NCBI GenBank assembly: GCA_905067555.1
Contig: CAJHIS010000005.1
Coordinates: 1 to 46,425, forward strand
Length of the DNA: 46,425 nt
Direction of reading: 5' to 3'
Origin: Candidatus Argoarchaeum ethanivorans
Lineage (GTDB): Archaea; Halobacteriota; Methanosarcinia; Methanosarcinales; EX4572-44
Under the pieces are notes generated by a model, which saw nothing but the letters and a program-made list of their open reading frames with translations, was not told the DNA's origin and made no database searches. A program made the translations under genes and the position numbers. Below, piece by piece: positions 1 through 6,728 of the stretch. Every line of letters starts with the position of its first letter. Position 1 is the stretch's first letter.

Positions 1-51
1 CTTGATGCACTCATGATCCTGCAAGCGGCAGCAGGGGCGATAGAAATATAA
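1..51 (+). CDS. C-terminal tail of a dockerin-like protein (5' end outside window)
   Basis: The open frame enters from the left edge and ends at TAA 49-51, giving LDALMILQAAAGAIEI. This is the second helix and tail of a dockerin-type calcium-binding repeat of the form DxxGDGxVTSLDALMILQ. The same DNA motif recurs at about 979-1000. Dockerins anchor extracellular proteins to cohesins; such tails are common on surface proteins of ANME-1-type archaea (recalled, not searched). Only 16 residues are visible, so the main domain is unknown. Confidence 0.55.
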   Translation, partial: LDALMILQAAAGAIEI

Positions 52-74
52 ATAGTACAGACACAATTAGAGTG

Positions 75-299
75 ATGGATATGCAAACCACAATCCAGAA
101 ACCAGACGGAATACTTATCCCAACAAGCATATTGAAGGAGGCAGGAATTGACGGGACTCCACAAATACACATCATAGGGCATACCGTAATATTGCAATCC
201 ATAAGCAACACCAGACGATTTGCAGGGCGCTTGCAAAAATCCCCGCTATCGGTGAAACAACTCGATGAAGCTTATGATATGCACCTGCTGGAAGATTGA
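75..299 (+). CDS. VapB-like antitoxin
   Basis: A 74-residue protein starting at ATG 75 (GTG 72 and ATG 81 are alternatives in the same frame). The N-terminal half (KPDGILIPTSILKEAG) reads as the short beta-hairpin DNA-binding fold of AbrB/SpoVT-type antitoxins. The C-terminal half (RRFAGRLQKSPLSVKQLDEAY) is the kind of extended toxin-wrapping segment seen in VapB proteins. The gene ends 9 bp before the PIN-domain toxin, so the pair is very probably a two-gene operon in which the antitoxin neutralises the toxin and represses the promoter. Family assignment rests mainly on context and size. Confidence 0.6.
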   Translation: MDMQTTIQKPDGILIPTSILKEAGIDGTPQIHIIGHTVILQSISNTRRFAGRLQKSPLSVKQLDEAYDMHLLED

Positions 300-308
300 T
301 AAACTCTT

Positions 309-812
309 ATGAAACTTGATAATTTTAATCTATCTGATAGTATATTTATTGATGCAAATATTTTCATCTATGTATCTCAGAGTGAACCGGTTTATGGGCG
401 TGCATGCATCGATTTTCTTGAACGGGTAGAGTATATGGAAATTAAGGCAATTACGACACCTGCTGTACTTAATGAAGTCTCGTATAAATTGTTAATCGCA
501 AAAGCCGGGAAATTATTAGATACTGATCGATTTTGGAAGATACACGAGAAACTCAAAGATCAAAAGTTTATCAGAGCTTGTTATGGGATTATTGAGGAAT
601 TTAGAGATTATATCGATACACTCTGTGGACTAAGAGTTGAAGATGTGCGTGTCGATGATTTCAATAGGTCGGTGGATTTGGGATCTAAATTCGGGCTGAT
701 AACCACTGATTCATATCACGCAGCAGTCATGGAACGATTGGGGATCAAGCACATCGCAACGAATGATTCGGATTTTGAACGGGTCGATTTTGTAGAGATA
801 TGGCATCCATGA
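309..812 (+). CDS. PIN-domain ribonuclease toxin, VapC family
   Basis: A 167-residue PIN domain. The acidic site is visible: D15 in IFIDANIF, E56 in AVLNEVSY, an aspartate near 134 in GLITTDSYHAA, and the terminal TNDSDF motif near 152-157. VapC toxins are Mg-dependent RNases that cut tRNA or rRNA when released from the antitoxin. The protein is somewhat longer than a typical 130-residue VapC because of an insertion between residues 65 and 110. The 75-299 antitoxin gene lies directly upstream. The pair sits between two dockerin remnants, suggesting it inserted into, or was left by rearrangement within, a surface-protein gene. Confidence 0.85.
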   Translation: MKLDNFNLSDSIFIDANIFIYVSQSEPVYGRACIDFLERVEYMEIKAITTPAVLNEVSYKLLIAKAGKLLDTDRFWKIHEKLKDQKFIRACYGIIEEFRDYIDTLCGLRVEDVRVDDFNRSVDLGSKFGLITTDSYHAAVMERLGIKHIATNDSDFERVDFVEIWHP

Positions 813-837
813 TGTTTGGTGTAACTATATGTAACAT

Positions 838-1024
838 TGACGACGCCCGTCACCGGATCCATGGGCGGCGAAAACATCGAGCACATCCCGGCGCCGCAAT
901 CGCGCTCGAAATCGCGGTTGGCAGCCGCTCGTTCGACGATCTTGCTGATGCCAGTGGCGAGGGGAAGGTTACGTCCCTCGATGCACTCATGATCCTTCAG
1001 ACAGAGGGAATTGCGACAGAGTGA
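838..1024 (+). pseudogene. dockerin-module remnant with a frame break
   Basis: The region is more GC-rich than its surroundings. From about 893 to the TGA at 1022-1024 one frame reads AAIALEIAVGS, then DASGEGKVTSLDALMILQ, a dockerin repeat. Upstream (838-892) a different frame reads TTPVTGSMGGENIEHIPAP, a plausible linker to such a domain, so the coding sequence changes frame near 893. There is no ribosome binding site or credible start. I read it as the 3' scar of a surface protein, partly matching the dockerin tail at 1-51. Confidence 0.6.
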
Positions 1025-1114
1025 TGAATGAACGTCAACGGTAGCTGTAACTACGGCATGGCAAAGAAACAAGCCTCTGCTTGTCTGCGTTTATAATCAC
1101 AACGAGAGTCGCTG

Positions 1115-1489
1115 CTACTCTGCTATATATTCGTCACCGTCATCGGTTGAAGGCGTGTGCTCTTCAAGCATCAGGTTTCCATAGACGACACGCTCTATTA
1201 CCTGTGCTACATATTTTCGCTGTTGATATTTTTGGATGTCTTCACTCATGTGAAGCTCGGCATCAATTTGTACTCGAAGCAGTGCGAGTCGGTAGGTGTC
1301 TTCATCTGATATTTCCTTATGGTATATCTGCTCTATCAGATACGGCAGATGAAAAGGGTGTTCTACGGCTTCTGCTAATATCTGGTATTCTGCCTGTATT
1401 GTTTCATGTTCTATATTGTGTTTTCCAAGCAGTAATTGGAGGGTATTTTTATGGTAGCTTTTTCCGTTTAAGTTGATGTGATGTGGCAT
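1115..1489 (-). CDS. conserved-looking hypothetical protein downstream of cobY
   Basis: A 124-residue hydrophilic, mainly helical protein without signal peptide, membrane segment or recognisable catalytic motif. Its ATG (1487-1489) touches the cobY stop codon (1490-1492), so it is almost certainly co-transcribed as the last gene of the cobZ-cobS-cobY run. The acidic tail (TPSTDDGDEY) is probably disordered. I do not recognise the family. The tight coupling makes a real gene likely, but a cobalamin role is only inferred from position. Confidence 0.6.
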   Translation of the reverse strand: MPHHINLNGKSYHKNTLQLLLGKHNIEHETIQAEYQILAEAVEHPFHLPYLIEQIYHKEISDEDTYRLALLRVQIDAELHMSEDIQKYQQRKYVAQVIERVVYGNLMLEEHTPSTDDGDEYIAE

Positions 1490-2104
1490 TTATTGTACTC
1501 CTTTTTGATTAAGTATTTCTTTACAGATGTAGTAATCTTCAATAGTATTAACATTTAATATCATATTTGTTTCATCTAACAGGTAGTTGTAGTCTTCTTG
1601 TTCACTATCAATTTTATCTACATTTAAAATATTAATACCAACCGGCACGATCAGTTCACAATCTTTGTGAAATACCGTATCCGGGCGCTGTCCGAATTTT
1701 TTGCATATATCAATAGGCAGGTGCACTGATAATGCATCTGTTCCTTTTTCTTTATAGATGTGAATTATTCGTTCAATCAATGTTGGTGTAATCAGAGGCA
1801 GGTCTGACATGATTACAAGCAGTGCCCCCTTAACTCCACTTTTTTTAACCGCATTGACCATATCCGGTACATAACCTTCGCCTGGTGTTTTTATCACCGG
1901 TATTTCAGGGTAATATTTTGCGAGCCAATTTGTTGTCCCTGGGGTATTTGAAGATGTGATAATAAAAAATTGGTTTATGAGACTTGTTTTTTTGAGTACA
2001 TCAATTGAGTAAGTGATCAGGGGCTTGCCAAGCAACCTCAACAATGGTTTTTCACCTTTATTTAAACGGGTACCTCTGCCTCCAGCCATTATAAAAGCGT
2101 CCAT
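1490..2104 (-). CDS. cobY: adenosylcobinamide-phosphate guanylyltransferase CobY
   Basis: A 204-residue nucleotidyltransferase that transfers GMP from GTP to adenosylcobinamide phosphate, the step before nucleotide-loop attachment in archaeal B12 synthesis (the archaeal replacement of bacterial CobU). The N-terminus shows the nucleotide-binding signature MAGGRGTRLNKGEKPLL at residues 7-23, followed by a Rossmann-like alternation and an MSDLPLI metal-site region near residue 100. Its first bases overlap the cobS stop by 16 bp. Length fits the MobA-like archaeal CobY family. Cobalamin is needed by the methyl-H4MPT:CoM methyltransferase in this kind of organism. Confidence 0.9.
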   Translation of the reverse strand: MDAFIMAGGRGTRLNKGEKPLLRLLGKPLITYSIDVLKKTSLINQFFIITSSNTPGTTNWLAKYYPEIPVIKTPGEGYVPDMVNAVKKSGVKGALLVIMSDLPLITPTLIERIIHIYKEKGTDALSVHLPIDICKKFGQRPDTVFHKDCELIVPVGINILNVDKIDSEQEDYNYLLDETNMILNVNTIEDYYICKEILNQKGVQ

Positions 2105-2847
2105 GACATAACTCCACCTAATGTAAATAATGCTGCAATGCGTGCCACTTCATTCGTAGCTCCAATTACGTCACCATTGACACCACCAAAGTGTTTGTTT
2201 GCAACAGATCTAACTGCAATGGCTGCGATTGTGGAGACTATTATAGCGACTATACCATATATAGAATACAGCATGGTACAGATTGCAAGTGTGATTGCAA
2301 GGCTTATCAGGTATTTAATAGAAGTGGTGCCGTCAATATTCATTGAACCAATCCCTCCATGTATTTTTTTCGCTTTGAAAGACGTGGTCAGCATGCCGTG
2401 TTTTGCACATACTTCCCCTACAATCATGGCAGGCAGGATATGATTCGTTTGGGAGACAGTAAAAATAGCCGCATAAGTTCCAACCAGTGCAAGTGTCACA
2501 AAAAAAACACCCCCCGCTCCGGTTGCGACATCCTTCATCACTTCAATCTTTCGTCTGGAATCACCCTGTACTATTATTCCATCACCGACATCAGCAAGTC
2601 CATCGAGATGATTAATACCTGTCAGGTAATACAATACCGCAAGCGTGATAAATGCAGTGACCGCTGGTTTAAAATATAACGATGTCGCATATCCGATGCC
2701 GCCAGCAATAACACCTATTACTGCCCCGCCTACAGTGAAAAGATAGATGTGTCGCATAAGAGCGTCAATTCCATCCACGGAGTTACCAACACGTATGGTC
2801 GAGAGAAACCCAAAACAGGATCGAAGAGCCAGAAAGAAATCCTTCAT
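2089..2847 (-). CDS. cobS: cobalamin 5'-phosphate synthase CobS
   Basis: A 252-residue polytopic membrane protein that joins adenosylcobinamide-GDP with alpha-ribazole (phosphate). The diagnostic acidic motif is present: NHLDGLADVGDGI at about residues 79-91, matching the DxxxDGLxDxxDG site of CobS that binds Mg and the nucleotide. About six hydrophobic segments follow, with GGVNGDVIGATNE near the C-terminus. It overlaps cobY by 16 bp and cobZ by 4 bp, so translation is coupled. Length is typical for the family. Confidence 0.93.
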   Translation of the reverse strand: MKDFFLALRSCFGFLSTIRVGNSVDGIDALMRHIYLFTVGGAVIGVIAGGIGYATSLYFKPAVTAFITLAVLYYLTGINHLDGLADVGDGIIVQGDSRRKIEVMKDVATGAGGVFFVTLALVGTYAAIFTVSQTNHILPAMIVGEVCAKHGMLTTSFKAKKIHGGIGSMNIDGTTSIKYLISLAITLAICTMLYSIYGIVAIIVSTIAAIAVRSVANKHFGGVNGDVIGATNEVARIAALFTLGGVMSWTLL

Positions 2848-3368
2848 ACCGTAATTCCGCGAGTATACATGTTCGATGATGCTCCGCCAATCAAACCTGC
2901 AATCGCATCATCCATAAAAGGACCAAGAGTTCCGATAATTCCTGGCTTCCTCTTATCAAAACGAACATACTCAAAACTGCCTTTGTGTCCCGCAATATAC
3001 ATAGCAATGGTCATCCCGAGAACTTCATCAACAATCAGGTATGTAAGATCCTGTTCGTAGGACAGGGAAGGCATGTCAGGAAGCTCTCCCTTAATCCCTG
3101 CATCCTCCAACAGCAGGGCAGCATATAATAATAGGCAGAGATTCGGATCGGAAAAAGCAAGAGCAATTTCCCCTTTAAATATTTTTTCTGCTTTTTCTCG
3201 TGTCGCAATTCCCGGATGCGGTACATACAATTCCATTGCTGTAGATACGAGTACTTCTTCACTCAAGCCACGACTTGCGAGGATATCTCTAATGTTGTTA
3301 GTTGCTTTCTGAATTACTCTACTTGGCTCATCCCTTTTCTTGCCTGAAGGGTTGTCAGATAATTTCAT
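2844..3368 (-). CDS. cobZ: alpha-ribazole phosphatase CobZ (PgpA-like fold)
   Basis: A 174-residue protein of the archaeal CobZ type, related to phosphatidylglycerophosphatase A, which removes the 5' phosphate in the last steps of cobalamin assembly. The PgpA-like features are the DEVLGMTIAMY segment near residues 112-122, the RFDKRKPGIIGTLG stretch and the C-terminal DDAIAGLIGG. The gene directly precedes cobS with a 4-bp overlap, the arrangement I recall for the characterised Methanosarcina gene. A role as a true PgpA in lipid synthesis is the main alternative, but the operon favours CobZ. Confidence 0.85.
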   Translation of the reverse strand: MKLSDNPSGKKRDEPSRVIQKATNNIRDILASRGLSEEVLVSTAMELYVPHPGIATREKAEKIFKGEIALAFSDPNLCLLLYAALLLEDAGIKGELPDMPSLSYEQDLTYLIVDEVLGMTIAMYIAGHKGSFEYVRFDKRKPGIIGTLGPFMDDAIAGLIGGASSNMYTRGITV

Positions 3369-3376
3369 TACTTTTT

Positions 3377-3619
3377 TCAGTTTGAAGTTACTGATGCGTC
3401 CACGGTTTCAAGCCTGAACATTACTCCAAGCTCAGCAAGTGTCATCTGCACCCGATCCCCGAATCTGAGAATTTCAGTTACATCTACACTGCTGTCCCAT
3501 TCATACACATAGTCATAAGCACCCTGTATAGGCTTAAAGCCCATTGACATCAACCGCCGCGTAATTTCAGATGGCCTACCGCCTTCGCTGCTGAACCACA
3601 CCATAAGATAACTTTTCAT
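3377..3619 (-). CDS. small conserved archaeal protein, first gene of the cob operon
   Basis: An 80-residue soluble protein beginning MKSYLMVWFSSEGGRPSE. The ATG at 3619 is preferred over the in-frame ATG at 3637 because a GGTGAT ribosome binding site, complementary to the archaeal 16S 3' end, lies 6-12 bases upstream of it. The sequence (VWFSSEGGRPSEITRRLMSMG, then YDYVYEWD) looks like a small alpha/beta ferredoxin-like fold. I recall similar short proteins in methanogens but know no function. It ends 8 bp before cobZ, so it belongs to the same transcript. Confidence 0.7.
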   Translation of the reverse strand: MKSYLMVWFSSEGGRPSEITRRLMSMGFKPIQGAYDYVYEWDSSVDVTEILRFGDRVQMTLAELGVMFRLETVDASVTSN

Positions 3620-3675
3620 AACTAAATCACCGATCATTGTTCAAACGCAATTTTACTAACCACTTGGCACTGCTA

Positions 3676-3684
3676 TTATATATT
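3676..3684 (-). promoter_or_regulatory. TATA box of the cob operon
   Basis: On the minus strand the sequence reads TAATATATAA. It is centred about 60 bases before the 3619 start, which predicts transcription start near 3654 and a leader of about 35 nt. No other TATA-like box lies in the 108-bp gap between hemA and the 80-residue gene. Confidence 0.45.
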
Positions 3685-3745
3685 AGTAATGGCTCACAAC
3701 CAGAATTTTCGTAGTATCTCAGTGGTAATTGCTGGTGATTATCTT

Positions 3746-5005
3746 TCATCGCTTCTGTTCTCTCGAACCATCAAGCTTGAAAAGCTCTGTTACTATCTCA
3801 AGAAGACGTTCATCGTCATGCTCTGCTGCACGCCGCAGGACTTTTGTTGGCTCTGCAAGTATCTGGTTTGAAAAAGAATGTGTCATGTTGTAGAGGACTT
3901 TCTCCTCAATTTCTCCCATAGTGTGATAAGCACTTAATTTGTTGACAGCAGCTCTGCATTCATCTCTTCTTATTTCCTCTACCTTGCTATATAGTGCAGA
4001 AATCAGTTTATCAGCTTTTTGACGCTTGTATTGCATTTTTAGCAGTCTTAGTTCTTCTTCAATAATCTTTTCAGCTTTTTTTGCCTCTTCTTTTCGCTGT
4101 TGCAGATTTCGATTGCTTATGCTTTTCAAATCATCAATATTGTGCAGCACCACATTTTCAATGCTTGCAACCCCTGGATCAATATTTCTTGGATTTCCAA
4201 TGTCAATCAGTACGATCTTTCTGTCACGCCTGCTCATTACTTTTAGCATCATCTCCCTTGTCAGCACGCTGTGTGGCGCAGAAGTGGCAGAGATAATCGC
4301 ATCGCAGTGATCTGTATAATCAACAAGTTTATCATAGGGCACAGCCACGCCGCCAAGTTCTTCTGCTAATTTTTTTGCTCTCTCAAAGGTTCTGTTTGCA
4401 ACATACTCCACATTCAGATGTTTTCCTGCAAGTGATTTTGCTACGAGAGTGCCCATTTCACCTGCCCCGATGACCATAATATTTTTACCAGTGAGATCTC
4501 CAAACACATCTTCTGCAAGCTCCACGGCAGCAGAACCAATAGATACAGAGCCTTTATTGATGTTTGTCTCCTTCCGGACTCGCTTGCCCACCTGTATAGC
4601 CTTACTGAAAGCAGTATCAAGCATCCGCCCGGTAGCACCCGTTTTTTTGGCAAAGCTGTATAGTTCTTTGACCTGTCCAAGTATCTGGTCTTCTCCTATG
4701 ATCATGGATTCAAGACCAGAAGATACACGTAAGAGATGCAATAGCGATTCATCGTGATCAAGGAAATCCATGATTCGAGAAGATACGTTCATCTGCTTTG
4801 CAAAATTAAGAAGCACCTTGCTACCTTTTAGAGACACGACATAAATTTCAACACGGTTACATGTCTTGACTACCGCACACTCTTCTACCAGTTGATGAGC
4901 CATTAAATGCTCGAGTAGGTCATCAAGACCGCCATGCCATGCACTCTCCATGTCCTTGATGCAAACTTTTTTGTGAGAGATAATCATACTTGAAACTTCA
5001 GTCAT
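3746..5005 (-). CDS. hemA: glutamyl-tRNA reductase
   Basis: A 419-residue enzyme reducing Glu-tRNA to glutamate-1-semialdehyde with NADPH, the committed step of C5-pathway tetrapyrrole synthesis feeding haem, siroheme, F430 and cobalamin. The catalytic cysteine C49 lies in VKTCNRVEIYV. The region GLESMIIGEDQILGQV (near 95-110) is characteristic, as is the Rossmann motif VIGAGEMGTLVAKSL near residues 176-190. A C-terminal helical dimerisation domain follows (LKMQYKRQKADKL onward). The length is usual for archaeal HemA. Neighbouring cobalamin genes on the same strand fit the pathway. A strong hairpin lies upstream at 5072-5099. Confidence 0.97.
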   Translation of the reverse strand: MTEVSSMIISHKKVCIKDMESAWHGGLDDLLEHLMAHQLVEECAVVKTCNRVEIYVVSLKGSKVLLNFAKQMNVSSRIMDFLDHDESLLHLLRVSSGLESMIIGEDQILGQVKELYSFAKKTGATGRMLDTAFSKAIQVGKRVRKETNINKGSVSIGSAAVELAEDVFGDLTGKNIMVIGAGEMGTLVAKSLAGKHLNVEYVANRTFERAKKLAEELGGVAVPYDKLVDYTDHCDAIISATSAPHSVLTREMMLKVMSRRDRKIVLIDIGNPRNIDPGVASIENVVLHNIDDLKSISNRNLQQRKEEAKKAEKIIEEELRLLKMQYKRQKADKLISALYSKVEEIRRDECRAAVNKLSAYHTMGEIEEKVLYNMTHSFSNQILAEPTKVLRRAAEHDDERLLEIVTELFKLDGSREQKR

Positions 5006-5071
5006 AATCTCAGAGCTTCGATGGATTGATTTTCATCCTAAACACTCAACTATTATTCGTGTTAACTAACA

Positions 5072-5099
5072 GTACAGGAAAGTTTGTACTTTCCTGTAC
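5072..5099. repeat. 12-bp-stem hairpin between divergent hemA and trm56
   Basis: A perfect inverted repeat: arms GTACAGGAAAGT and ACTTTCCTGTAC with a TTGT spacer. The right arm plus its 3' flank (ACTTTCCTGTACATTTAAAA) recurs at 27242-27262 and 41923-41944 inside the longer dispersed repeat. It lies in the 5' region of both genes, so an operator for a dimeric regulator and a mobile-repeat remnant are both possible. Confidence 0.65.
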
Positions 5100-5286
5100 A
5101 TTTAAAAACGTATCTATTTTTTATGACAACATCTTCAATATATATTATTCCATAAGTATAATTTGGAATTTTTATAGCATAAACCACAGAGGGATATCTT
5201 GGTGATAAAAGTGCATACCTGTGAAGGGAAAGTTATAAAAAAACAGATACGGTTTAGTGCACAGACAACGAAAAGGAAAAGAAAGC

Positions 5287-5832
5287 ATGAATATCACAAT
5301 CCTTCGAATCGGGCACAGGCAATGGCGCGATGCACGGGTAACCACACACGTAGGACTTACAGCAAGAGCTCTTGGAGCAGATAGCATGCTTCTTGCCGGA
5401 AGCGATAAACATGTGAAAGAGAGCATCGAAAAAGTAACAGAATGCTGGGGTGGAAACTTCACTGTACATAACAATATTGATTGGAAAAAAAGAGTAGTAC
5501 AGTGGAAGAAGGACGGTGGAAAAATTATACACCTGACCATGTACGGCGTTAGCATACAAGAGGCACTGCCCCAGATACACACAGATGATAAACTGTTGAT
5601 AATAGTTGGTGCAGAAAAGGTGCCATCAGAACTGTACCAGATTGCAGACTTGAATGTTGCAGTTGGCAACCAGCCGCATTCAGAAATAGCAGCCCTTGCA
5701 ATATTTCTTGATAGACTTAATATAAAACAAGGAATAGATTCATTCACACGCAACTATCCAGGTGGTAAATGCAAGATAATACCACAGGCACATGGGAAAA
5801 AGGTAATAAAAGATGAGATTAAATATGCTTAA
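5287..5832 (+). CDS. tRNA (cytidine(56)-2'-O)-methyltransferase aTrm56
   Basis: A 181-residue archaeal SPOUT-family methyltransferase that 2'-O-methylates C56 in the T-loop of tRNAs using SAM. The start is ATG 5287, giving MNITILRIGHRQWRDARVTTHV, the conserved beginning of the family; the frame opens further upstream but without homology. The deep-knot region is near LLIIVGAEKVPSELY and VAVGNQPHSEIAALAIFLDRL. It is followed by a hairpin-repeat pair and DUF166 on the same strand. Confidence 0.92.
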   Translation: MNITILRIGHRQWRDARVTTHVGLTARALGADSMLLAGSDKHVKESIEKVTECWGGNFTVHNNIDWKKRVVQWKKDGGKIIHLTMYGVSIQEALPQIHTDDKLLIIVGAEKVPSELYQIADLNVAVGNQPHSEIAALAIFLDRLNIKQGIDSFTRNYPGGKCKIIPQAHGKKVIKDEIKYA

Positions 5833-5836
5833 CGCA

Positions 5837-5902
5837 CTGCACAACTTCGTTGTGCAGAAAATAACAGGTAGCTTTCAATTCTCGATCGCGCTAGCAATCG
5901 AG
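5837..5902. repeat. pair of dispersed hairpin palindromes
   Basis: First hairpin 5837-5857: arms CTGCACAAC / GTTGTGCAG with TTC loop. Second hairpin 5881-5902: arms CTCGAT / ATCGAG, extended by imperfect pairing around a CGCGCTAGCA centre. The spacer begins AAAATAACAGGTA, identical to the spacer in the 11596-11706 cluster read on the other strand. The pair fills the gap between aTrm56 and DUF166. Confidence 0.85.
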
Positions 5903-5919
5903 AAAGGAAACACATACGA

Positions 5920-6579
5920 ATGCTTACAGTAAGTGTCATACAGCGTGGAAAATATGGAGGGCGATTAATCAAAACTCTTGGCACCATAACCCCATTTACA
6001 ATCAAAACCGCAGAGGTGCCGGAAATATTTCCTGATTTTATCGAAGATGCCAGCCAGATAGTAGACGAACTTGAAAAACATGACATCTTTAACTGCGACC
6101 TATTAATTACTTATTCTCTTCACCCGGATATAACCTCAGCAATCGTTGACCTTGCCGCCAGGAGTGGGGTAAAAGCTATTATTATACCAGCGGCAGCTTT
6201 TAGATGTGATGTGACGCACGATCGTAGAATTGCAAAAAAATACAACGTTGATCTTCGAATTGAAGATGTGTGCTGCAGTATTGAGCCTGGTGAAAGTGAT
6301 GTAATAAACGAGTTTACAGCATACATTGGAAAGCCAGAGCTTGACATTACAACAGAGAATGGATTGATTAAAAATGTTAAAGTGCTCCGTTGTGCACCCT
6401 GTGGAAGCACACTTTACGGGGCAGAGGAAATTATAGGGCTAAAAGAGAAGGAAGCACCATCTGCAATAGGCTTAGCTATACAGCATTATCCCTGCAGGGC
6501 AGTGCGAGGCACAAAGGATGGCATACACACATCAGCAAGAATTCATAAAGAAGCAGTGGAAAAAGCACTTGATTGCTAG
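5920..6579 (+). CDS. DUF166 family protein
   Basis: A 219-residue soluble protein of the archaeal DUF166 family (sometimes mis-annotated as thymidylate synthase). It opens with MLTVSVIQRGKYGGRLIKTL. Conserved cysteines appear in the DVCCSIEP, VLRCAPCGSTLYGAEE and HYPCRAVRG segments, suggesting metal or Fe-S binding. The reaction is unknown. The last three residues (LDC) and stop codon lie inside a hairpin palindrome (6568-6589), so the original C-terminus may have been altered when the repeat arrived. Confidence 0.8.
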   Translation: MLTVSVIQRGKYGGRLIKTLGTITPFTIKTAEVPEIFPDFIEDASQIVDELEKHDIFNCDLLITYSLHPDITSAIVDLAARSGVKAIIIPAAAFRCDVTHDRRIAKKYNVDLRIEDVCCSIEPGESDVINEFTAYIGKPELDITTENGLIKNVKVLRCAPCGSTLYGAEEIIGLKEKEAPSAIGLAIQHYPCRAVRGTKDGIHTSARIHKEAVEKALDC

Positions 6580-6618
6580 CGCAATCAAGAATTATTCCTG
6601 CACAACGAAGTTGTGCAG
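6568..6618. repeat. pair of hairpin palindromes at the 3' end of DUF166
   Basis: Hairpin 6568-6589: arms CTTGATTGC / GCAATCAAG around TAGC, which contains the DUF166 TAG stop. Hairpin 6598-6618: CTGCACAAC / GTTGTGCAG with GAA loop, inverted relative to the copy at 5837. The sequence AACACATACGA follows both this pair (6619 on) and the 5837-5902 pair (5909 on), suggesting a shared element end. Confidence 0.85.
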
Positions 6619-6700
6619 AACACATACGATAGAACAAGACATACGATATCTTTAAATCATACTTAATCAATTGGTCTACATCAATAATTCATTTTACTAT

Positions 6701-6709
6701 TTTATATAT
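6701..6709 (+). promoter_or_regulatory. TATA box for lonB
   Basis: TTTATATAT lies 20-28 bases before ATG 6729. Archaeal transcription starts about 25 bases after the box, so the mRNA probably begins at or very near the start codon (leaderless). No ribosome binding site is seen. Confidence 0.5.
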
Positions 6710-6728
6710 CCTGTTGTCTGTGATAATT

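Noticed and set aside
1081-1476. 131-codon plus-strand frame opposite the hypothetical gene downstream of cobY
   Set aside because: Antisense shadow; the minus-strand gene is tightly coupled to cobY and has more natural composition.
3689-3871. 60-codon plus-strand frame over the hemA 3' end
   Set aside because: Antisense shadow covering the hemA C-terminus and the minus-strand promoter of the cob operon.
5072-5099. Considered as an intrinsic terminator for hemA or trm56
   Set aside because: It lies upstream of both divergent genes, not downstream, so a terminator role makes no sense.
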